DNA of 64,000 nt from UBA4582 sp002389265 (GTDB lineage Bacteria > Pseudomonadota > Gammaproteobacteria > Pseudomonadales > Azotimanducaceae): NCBI GenBank assembly GCA_943788825.1, contig CALSRT010000015.1, positions 1-64,000 of the forward strand, read 5' to 3'. The notes beneath the pieces are model-generated. The model ran no database searches, was not told where the DNA came from, and saw only the letters and a program-made list of their open reading frames with translations. Of this stretch, positions 58,081-64,000 are shown one piece after another (positions within the stretch are counted from its first letter, which is position 1; every line of letters begins with the position of its first letter). A program made the position numbers and the translations under genes.

Positions 58081-58950
58081 TTATTGCAATTCCTGCTGAG
58101 GATCGGTCTGAATAAATAAACCGGGATCGACCCTGGCATTATTTAGGCTGACGCTCCAATGCAGGTGCGGCCCTGTGACCCTTCCGGTTTGACCCACCTC
58201 GCCGATGCCATCACCTCGATCCACCCGGTCGCCAAGTTTGACTGTCGTTGCGCTGAGATGACAATACATGGTGATCAGCCCCTGGCCATGGTCAAGGATG
58301 ACGGTATTGCCGTTAAAGAAATAGTCACCCACAGCAGTCACGATCCCAGCTGCTGGGGCAATAATGTTCGTGCCAGAAGGCGCCGCTATATCCATGCCGC
58401 TATGTGGGCTGCGTGGCTGATCATTGAGAATCCGCCGAGAGCCAAATGAGCTGGAGCGTCTGCCGCGGGTAGGTACGGCGAAGTCAGTGATCACAGGTCC
58501 TTCCCTGAAGTGCAGGAAAGCGTTGTCCATCAGGGAACGCTCCTGCTGAATGCGATCCATGTCCTGAGCATACGGGTTAACCTTGCGGTCATCAGGTATG
58601 GTCAGGCGCTGCACGGGGTAGGTCTTGGGTTTGACCTCAAAGGCCAGTGTTTGGCGGGTTTCGGCGTCGAATTCTAGTGCTAGCTGGTAGGTGCCCGGCG
58701 CTGTAGACAGGGCAAGCCCAATGATGGCGTAGTGCTTATCATCGACCCTGGTCAGGAGCACTGGGCGATCACCAAACCTTGCGCTGGTGGCTTCACTGGC
58801 GACTTCGATGACTGCGACACCACCTGGTACCGGCTCGGCTCGAGGCAGACCGTAGGCGGGCAAGCAAATAACCGCCAAACAACCGATTAGCCAGGCAGTG
58901 CCACAAGATTTCAGATGACTGAAGTTGTTTATGTGCAGGTTCATGCTCAT
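58081..58950 (-). CDS. M23 family (LytM) peptidoglycan endopeptidase
   Basis: Exported protein of 289 residues. The N-terminus has a hydrophobic signal (AWLIGCLAVICLPAYG) followed by a beta-rich domain of about 100 residues. The M23 domain follows from about residue 155: SSFGSRRILNDQPRSPHSGMDIA gives the zinc His and Asp (within SPHSGMD), VILDHGQGLITMYCHLS and GPHLHWSVSLN give the other His ligands. All catalytic residues are present, so it is likely an active endopeptidase cutting peptide cross-links in the periplasm. xseA overlaps nearly at three bases. Regulators are not seen here. Confidence 0.9.
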   Translation of the reverse strand: MSMNLHINNFSHLKSCGTAWLIGCLAVICLPAYGLPRAEPVPGGVAVIEVASEATSARFGDRPVLLTRVDDKHYAIIGLALSTAPGTYQLALEFDAETRQTLAFEVKPKTYPVQRLTIPDDRKVNPYAQDMDRIQQERSLMDNAFLHFREGPVITDFAVPTRGRRSSSFGSRRILNDQPRSPHSGMDIAAPSGTNIIAPAAGIVTAVGDYFFNGNTVILDHGQGLITMYCHLSATTVKLGDRVDRGDGIGEVGQTGRVTGPHLHWSVSLNNARVDPGLFIQTDPQQELQ

Positions 58951-58952
58951 GT

Positions 58953-60404
58953 TTATGGTGCTTCCTTAAGATCCGCCATGGGCGCGTCGTTGGCATCATC
59001 GAAAACCGCGGTGACCGTGGCCTCGAATCGACCACGATGAACGCGCGCACTGATCTGTTGCCCGGGCTTGAGTGTTAAGGCGTCGCGGACTATTGCAGTT
59101 GGCTTATCTGGCGCTGAGACGATGGCATAGCCTCGCTGTAGTGTCGCCAGGGGGCTGACCGTGTTCAGTTGCTCGGCGCTACGGGTCAGCTGCCGGTGAC
59201 TGGCATCAAGCAGTTCGCGCATTTGTCGTATCAGACGTTGCTGCAGATAATGCAGCTGGCGTTGTTGGGCGTCGATCAACTGGCTCGGCTCCTGAATACC
59301 CGCTGCCGCCAGATTCAAGCGCGCTCGCGCACGTTCGGTTTGACGCTGGATAGCACGGAGCAGTCGGGCTTGCATGTCGGGTATACGAAATTGGCCGAGG
59401 TAATGGCGGAATCCGCCACGCAGGCGTAATTCGAGATCATCCAAGCGCTGGTGAAAATCTTGGAGGCGCTGACCGGGGTGACGCATGCGGTTACCCAGGT
59501 GCTGCAAATGCCGACGCTGTTGACTGATCTCGGCATTGGCCAGGCTCACCATGCGTCGCTCATAACGTAAAAACGTCTGCAGCCATTCACCGGCATCGGG
59601 GCTGATCAACTCAGCCGCGGCAGAGGGGGTGGGTGCACGCAGGTCGGCGACGAAATCGGCAATCGAGACGTCCGTTTCGTGGCCCACGGCACACACCACC
59701 GGTAGGCGACTATTGAATATCGCTCGAGCAACGGGTTCCGTATTGAAACTCCATAAATCCTCCAGCGAGCCACCGCCTCGAGTCAGCAGAATCACGTCAA
59801 ACGGGTCATCTACGTAGGCATTGGCCGCGTTCAAGGCCCTGACTATCTGTTGGGGTGATTCCTCACCCTGCACGGCCACGGGTAAAATGGTGATATTAAT
59901 CGCCGGAAAGCGCCGACGCATAACCTGCAAGACATCCCGAATCGCTGCCCCGGTAGGTGACGTAATAATGCCCAAATGCTGCGGCATAGCAGGGATAGGC
60001 TGCTTGCGCGCTGCGTCAAACAAGCCTTCCGCCTGAAGCTGGCCTTTAAGCTTGTCGAATGCTCGTCGCAGGGCGCCGTCGCCCGCCTCCTCGACAAATT
60101 CGGCGATCAATTGATATTCGCCGCGACCCTCGTACAGGCTGATTTTGCCGCGCACAATCACCTGCTGACCATCTTTCGGGGTGAAACGAATCGACTGGTT
60201 ACGATTACGGAACATGGCGCAGCGAATCTGAGCGCCACTGTCCTTCAGGGTAAAGTACCAGTGGCCTGAGGATGGGCGGGCGAAATTAGAAATTTCACCA
60301 GAGACGAAGACCATGGAAAACTCGCCTTCCAGCAAACGTCTGGCAGCGTGATTGAGGTCAGCAACAGAAAGAATTTCGCGGTTTGATTGTGGTATTAATG
60401 ACAT
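58953..60404 (-). CDS. xseA: Exodeoxyribonuclease VII large subunit
   Basis: Large subunit of the single-strand exonuclease. The 483-residue protein has an N-terminal OB fold (FSMVFVSGEISNFARPSSGHW), a central nuclease domain with GIITSPTGAAIRDVLQVMRRR and ILLTRGGGSLEDLWSFN and VVCAVGHETDVSIADFVADLRAPTPSAAAE (landmarks), and a long coiled-coil C-terminus rich in Arg and Gln. It reads away from guaA; the two starts are 77 bases apart. xseB is not present in this window. Confidence 0.96.
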   Translation of the reverse strand: MSLIPQSNREILSVADLNHAARRLLEGEFSMVFVSGEISNFARPSSGHWYFTLKDSGAQIRCAMFRNRNQSIRFTPKDGQQVIVRGKISLYEGRGEYQLIAEFVEEAGDGALRRAFDKLKGQLQAEGLFDAARKQPIPAMPQHLGIITSPTGAAIRDVLQVMRRRFPAINITILPVAVQGEESPQQIVRALNAANAYVDDPFDVILLTRGGGSLEDLWSFNTEPVARAIFNSRLPVVCAVGHETDVSIADFVADLRAPTPSAAAELISPDAGEWLQTFLRYERRMVSLANAEISQQRRHLQHLGNRMRHPGQRLQDFHQRLDDLELRLRGGFRHYLGQFRIPDMQARLLRAIQRQTERARARLNLAAAGIQEPSQLIDAQQRQLHYLQQRLIRQMRELLDASHRQLTRSAEQLNTVSPLATLQRGYAIVSAPDKPTAIVRDALTLKPGQQISARVHRGRFEATVTAVFDDANDAPMADLKEAP

Positions 60405-60448
60405 CCGGTCATGATGCCTGTTTTACTCGCATCTGCAAGACCTATCTG

Positions 60449-60454
60449 TATAAT
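60449..60454 (+). promoter_or_regulatory. Candidate -10 element for guaA
   Basis: TATAAT, 28 bases before the guaA ATG, directly preceded by TG. No good -35 is seen at the expected spacing (the best is TTTACT, too far). The region also overlaps the start of xseA on the other strand. Confidence 0.45.
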
Positions 60455-60481
60455 ACGCGCCTTTGGAGTGGCCTGAATTCA

Positions 60482-62134
60482 ATGACTACGACCGAAGTAC
60501 CCCCTGTTGTACCTTCTGCTGGAACCGCTGCTGTAAGCGCTGATCTTACCGGGCATAATATTCATGCCGAGAAAATCCTGATTCTGGATTTTGGTTCTCA
60601 ATATACCCAGCTGATCGCCCGTCGGGTTCGAGAAGTGGGCGTTTATTGCGAAATACGGGCCTTTAACCTCGATGAGGCGACGGTTCGAGAATTCAATCCA
60701 CGAGGCATCATCCTCTCCGGTGGGCCGGAATCTGTGACCCAAGACGATACCTTGCGAGCGCCAGAGTATCTGTTCAATCTCGGTGTCCCGGTGCTCGGTA
60801 TCTGTTATGGCATGCAAACCATGGCGTTACAGTTAGGTGGCCGGGTCGAGGCTTCCTTAAAACGTGAATTCGGCTATGCCCGGGTTGAGGTCAATAGCCC
60901 CAGCAACTTGCTGCAAGATATTCACGACGAACTCGATGCAGATAAGACCTATCTCGACGTCTGGATGAGTCATGGCGACAAAGTCGCCGAGCTACCACCG
61001 GGCTTTCAGGGTGTCGCCAGTACCAGCACCACCGAGTTTGCCGCCATGGCCGACGACACACGCCACTTCTATGGTTTGCAGTTTCATCCCGAAGTGAATC
61101 ACACGCTCCAGGGCGTCGCCATCATGACTCGGTTTATCAAAACCATTTGTGGCTGCCAGGGTCTGTGGACACCGGCGAATATCGTCGAAGACATCATTGC
61201 TGATGTGCGCCTCAAAGTCGGTGACCGCAAAGTCATTCTTGGCTTGTCTGGCGGTGTTGACTCGTCAGTGGTCGCCGCCCTGTTATCCCGAGCCATTGGC
61301 GACCAGCTGACCTGTGTGTTTGTTGATAACGGCCTGTTGCGTAACGAAGAAGGCGAGCAGGTAATGAACATGCTCGGTCAGGGGTCAGAGAACGTGTTTA
61401 AACTGAACATCATCAAGGTCGATGCTGCTGACCTGTTCATGGGTAAGCTTGCCGGCGTCGCCGATCCAGAACAAAAGCGTAAAATTATCGGTAACACGTT
61501 CATTGAAGTTTTCGATGTACAAGCCAAGGCCATTGAAGACGTTGATTTTCTCGCTCAGGGAACCATTTACCCAGACGTCATCGAGTCAGCAGGTAACAAA
61601 GACGGCAAAGCCCACGTGATCAAATCTCACCATAACGTTGGTGGCTTACCGGATTATATGCAATTAGCCTTGATCGAGCCCCTGCGCGAACTGTTCAAAG
61701 ATGAAGTGCGTAAAATTGGTCTCGAACTAGGCCTGACGAAAGAGATGGTGTTCCGTCATCCGTTTCCAGGCCCCGGCCTCGGCGTCAGAATTCTCGGCCC
61801 AGTATCAAAACCCTTCGCCGATCTGTTGCGGGAAGCGGATGCCATCTTCATCGAAGAATTGCGTGCCGCAAACCTCTATGAAAAAGTCAGCCAAGCATTC
61901 GCAGTATTTTTGCCGGTGAAGTCTGTGGGCGTAGTAGGCGACGCTCGTCGCTACGAGTATGTTATTGCTTTGCGCGCAGTGGAAACCATCGACTTCATGA
62001 CAGCCCGTTGGGCGCATCTGCCCTATGATTTTTTGGAGAAAGTCTCTGGCCGAATCATTAATGAAATCAGCGGCATCTCACGGGTCACCTATGACATTTC
62101 CAGCAAGCCGCCGGCGACGATAGAGTGGGAGTAG
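60482..62134 (+). CDS. guaA: GMP synthase (glutamine-hydrolysing)
   Basis: Makes GMP from XMP with glutamine. The 550-residue protein has the class I glutaminase with LDFGSQYTQLIARRVRE, the nucleophile in GICYGMQTMALQLGG and the His-Glu pair in FHPEVNHT, then the ATP pyrophosphatase loop GLSGGVDSSVVAAL, and a dimer domain ending ISGISRVTYDISSKPPATIEWE (landmarks). About 25 Ala/Pro/Val/Thr-rich residues (TTTEVPPVVPSAGTAAV) precede the usual start; no later start codon in frame fits, so the extension seems real. guaB, usually immediately upstream, is not here. Confidence 0.97.
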   Translation: MTTTEVPPVVPSAGTAAVSADLTGHNIHAEKILILDFGSQYTQLIARRVREVGVYCEIRAFNLDEATVREFNPRGIILSGGPESVTQDDTLRAPEYLFNLGVPVLGICYGMQTMALQLGGRVEASLKREFGYARVEVNSPSNLLQDIHDELDADKTYLDVWMSHGDKVAELPPGFQGVASTSTTEFAAMADDTRHFYGLQFHPEVNHTLQGVAIMTRFIKTICGCQGLWTPANIVEDIIADVRLKVGDRKVILGLSGGVDSSVVAALLSRAIGDQLTCVFVDNGLLRNEEGEQVMNMLGQGSENVFKLNIIKVDAADLFMGKLAGVADPEQKRKIIGNTFIEVFDVQAKAIEDVDFLAQGTIYPDVIESAGNKDGKAHVIKSHHNVGGLPDYMQLALIEPLRELFKDEVRKIGLELGLTKEMVFRHPFPGPGLGVRILGPVSKPFADLLREADAIFIEELRAANLYEKVSQAFAVFLPVKSVGVVGDARRYEYVIALRAVETIDFMTARWAHLPYDFLEKVSGRIINEISGISRVTYDISSKPPATIEWE

Positions 62135-62183
62135 TCTCTAAAGCGACAATTCCAGCTCACCCCTATTTTTAAGGAGTACACTC

Positions 62184-62870
62184 GTGGAAACCATCACTAT
62201 TACGGGCGCCAACCGTGGTATCGGCCTGGAATTGACTCGACAGTACCTCCGAGCCAACAATACGGTTATAGCGACCTGCAGAAATCCATCAAGCGCCACG
62301 GATCTTATTACATTGACCTCAAATCCGAATTTACAGGTCGCCCAGCTTGATGTGACTGATAGGCAATCGGTGGACGCCTTTTGCGCCAGCATCAAAGACA
62401 AAGTCATTGATGTTCTGATTAACAATGCGGGAGTGAAGGGCAGTGCGAATCAGGGCTTGGATGATATGGATGCCGAAAGTTGGCTGGCGGCGTTCAACAC
62501 CAACACTATCGCGCCGTTTATGCTTTCGTCGAGGTTGCTAAAGAATCTCAAACCAGCAGACCGACCGCGCATCATCAGTGTCTCCAGCTACATGGGCTCA
62601 ATCAGTCGGCCGGGCACCGGCCTCTATGCATATCGCAGTTCCAAGGCCGCCTTGAACAAAGTAATGCAGGTGATGGCCAACGAGTTACTCGCCGAGGGTG
62701 TCATTGCTTGTCCTGTGCACCCAGGTTGGGTGCGAACTGATATGGGTGGCTCTGATGCCGACTTGAGTGTCGAGCAGAGTGTCGGGGGCTTAATCGCAGT
62801 AATCGACAAGCTCAGCATGGCGCAGAGCGGTCGGTTCTGGAATTGGGATGGTGAAGAACTACCCTGGTAA
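62184..62870 (+). CDS. Short-chain dehydrogenase/reductase, CsgA-like
   Basis: Classical SDR of 228 residues. Cofactor binding is TITGANRGIGLELT; INNAGVKGS is the NAG element; catalysis uses Ser in ISVSSYMGS and Tyr-x-x-x-Lys in YAYRSSKAALNKV; HPGWVRTDMGG follows. The short length and NRGIG pattern resemble carbonyl-reductase/C-factor (CsgA)-like SDRs. The substrate is unknown. The start is GTG 62184 behind AAGGAG. It lies 49 bases after guaA but is probably an independent function. Confidence 0.87.
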   Translation: METITITGANRGIGLELTRQYLRANNTVIATCRNPSSATDLITLTSNPNLQVAQLDVTDRQSVDAFCASIKDKVIDVLINNAGVKGSANQGLDDMDAESWLAAFNTNTIAPFMLSSRLLKNLKPADRPRIISVSSYMGSISRPGTGLYAYRSSKAALNKVMQVMANELLAEGVIACPVHPGWVRTDMGGSDADLSVEQSVGGLIAVIDKLSMAQSGRFWNWDGEELPW

Positions 62871-62917
62871 TCGCCACCAAAGTAAATTTTTTCAAATGTC
62901 TTCCCGCACATCCTAGA

Positions 62918-62949
62918 CAAACCACTTGCTGTCCCGCGGCGGTGGTTTG
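62918..62949 (+). terminator. Weak terminator-like hairpin after the SDR gene
   Basis: CAAACCAC (62918-62925) pairs perfectly with GTGGTTTG (62942-62949) around a GC-rich 16-base loop; GTTTC follows. The rest of the 341-base gap to 63212 shows no gene; a TTGACT at 63157 could be a -35 element. Confidence 0.4.
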
Positions 62950-63211
62950 GTTTCATCATCGGTAAGCGCGCCACGAGATCATCAGGATAAAGCCGCAAGT
63001 TGATGCTGGATTTTTAGTTTGCTTCAGGGTGGGTGGTATTTGATGATCGACACCGCATGCTGCCTCCCTGCCGAATGGTATTCCAATCTAGGCGTAATCT
63101 TTCGCGTGCTGCACGTGGTTTTCCCATCGGCCGGGGTGGTTTTACGTGTTGTGTCTTGACTCATCGCGGGTAGGATAGTGAGTAACATCAAGAGCAGGGT
63201 AGCGCGGGGTC

Positions 63212-64000
63212 ATGATACTAAGCGACGAGCAGATCAGTTTTTTTAAAGCTAAGGGCTATCTAATAGTGCCTGGCGCCATGGCGCAGGACCAATGTCAAAA
63301 GGTGCAGGACTTGATGTGGCAGGCGTTGCCGATGCATGCGACGATTCAAGCTGATGATCTCACAAGCCAGATTGGACCTTTCAAAACCGCCGATGAGAGT
63401 ACTGACGCACGACATGTACGCCAGGGCTATCGCTGGCTGAATCGGTTCTTAGGTGTCAGCCCAGAGGTGATCAAGCTAATTTATAGCGAATCCATTTGTG
63501 CGATGGCGACGCAACTACTGGGTGGCCAATTGCGGCAAGCGGTAGCTAACGGCTTACCTATGGGTAGTTATGGGAATGCCTGGCCTGGTGGCCCAACGGA
63601 TCCAGCCACTGGGAACGAAGGCGCCCGCGGGGTTTATTGCACTTTGCCTTATGGTAATAAAGCCGTCGAACCGGATCAGTGTCATACGGACGGTCATCCA
63701 TTTCAGTTAGGCGTTGTTGGCCTGATTGGTGATTGTCCGCAAGACGGAGGTGGGTTTAAGGTATGGCCAGGGTCCCATGAGCGTTTGTATCCAACCTTTG
63801 CGTTGCGCTATGACCAGCCGCGCATTCCTTATTATGATCATCTGCCGAGCTACAAAGGCATCGCACATAGCCCTGAATATTTGCAGGAAATTGCCAAGCT
63901 CAACGAAGAGTTAAAGCCAGTGGAGTGTTGGGGCAAGGCGGGGGATATCGTGTTTTGGCACCATCGCTTGGCGCATATGGCAGGGCATAACTACACGAAT
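63212..64000 (+). CDS. Phytanoyl-CoA dioxygenase (PhyH) family protein, 3' truncated by window
   Basis: Open to the window end, so at least 263 residues. It starts MILSDEQISFFKAKGYLIVPG, the typical PhyH opening. The metal site is QCHTDGHPFQLG (His and Asp) and the distal His lies in FWHHRLAHMAGHN, just before the cut. GGGFKVWPGSHERLYP between them is the usual GGxxxxPGSH strand turn. An Asn/Pro/Gly-rich insert (MGSYGNAWPGGPTDPATGN) distinguishes it from the PhyH protein at 8167, so they are not recent duplicates. Substrate unknown. ATG 63212 has GGGG close upstream rather than a good AGGAG. This partial gene would be missed by callers that require a stop. Confidence 0.85.
   Translation, partial: MILSDEQISFFKAKGYLIVPGAMAQDQCQKVQDLMWQALPMHATIQADDLTSQIGPFKTADESTDARHVRQGYRWLNRFLGVSPEVIKLIYSESICAMATQLLGGQLRQAVANGLPMGSYGNAWPGGPTDPATGNEGARGVYCTLPYGNKAVEPDQCHTDGHPFQLGVVGLIGDCPQDGGGFKVWPGSHERLYPTFALRYDQPRIPYYDHLPSYKGIAHSPEYLQEIAKLNEELKPVECWGKAGDIVFWHHRLAHMAGHNYTN

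Overview
The window looks like a chromosomal segment of a marine-type gammaproteobacterium, probably in the Pseudomonadales/Cellvibrionales sphere. The main evidence is gene order. secDF, suhB, trmJ, iscRSUA-hscBA-fdx-iscX, ndk, rlmN, pilW, rodZ, ispG, hisS, yfgM, bamB and der follow one another as in Pseudomonas relatives. Elongation factor P is of the arginine-32 type and sits next to its rhamnosyltransferase earP. The accessory genes (phytanoyl-CoA-dioxygenase-like proteins, PF10118 metal-dependent hydrolase, luciferase-like oxidoreductase, UMF1-type MFS) suit an aerobic heterotroph. Taxonomy is inference only.

Positions 1-16900 form a mosaic of small accessory units. They include a MarR-like regulator ending in a heptanucleotide repeat, secreted proteins built from two related halves (one broken by two frameshifts), a cyclic-nucleotide-binding protein, a methyltransferase, an MFS transporter, a VOC protein, a family 1 glycosidase and a PhyH oxygenase. 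They continue with a styrene-oxide-isomerase-like membrane protein beside a PF10118 protein, a truncated haemoglobin gene stopped by an in-frame TAA, an atypical ADP-ribosylglycohydrolase, efp/earP and an LLM oxidoreductase.

Positions 17430-26639 hold the most interesting object: nine tightly packed same-strand genes, visibly richer in A+T than their neighbours. They encode a MotA/TolQ/ExbB-like channel protein, two inner-membrane proteins that join an ExbD/MotB-like transmembrane segment and coiled coil to a von Willebrand A domain, a membrane-anchored PEGA plus FGE-sulfatase-like protein, and several exported proteins of unknown family. I read this as a possible ion-driven envelope machine whose stator-like subunits carry VWA domains in place of OmpA peptidoglycan-binding domains. 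I do not recognise it as a named system.

Positions 26900-34000 contain another secreted two-domain protein, NADP-type glutamate dehydrogenase, an acetolactate-synthase-like/aldehyde dehydrogenase pair closed by a strong terminator, a gene-free stretch rich in short tandem repeats, and tRNA-Leu(CAA). From 34200 onward the genes are largely housekeeping: queA-tgt-yajC-secD-secF, suhB and trmJ, then the Fe-S assembly operon preceded by two oppositely oriented IscR-type sites. The ndk-to-der run follows. After it come an alpha/beta hydrolase, an M23 peptidase and xseA on the minus strand, then guaA, a short-chain dehydrogenase, and a second PhyH-like gene cut by the window end.

Short tandem repeats with 7-18 bp units recur, mainly between genes and over gene ends. 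This may be a habit of this genome.
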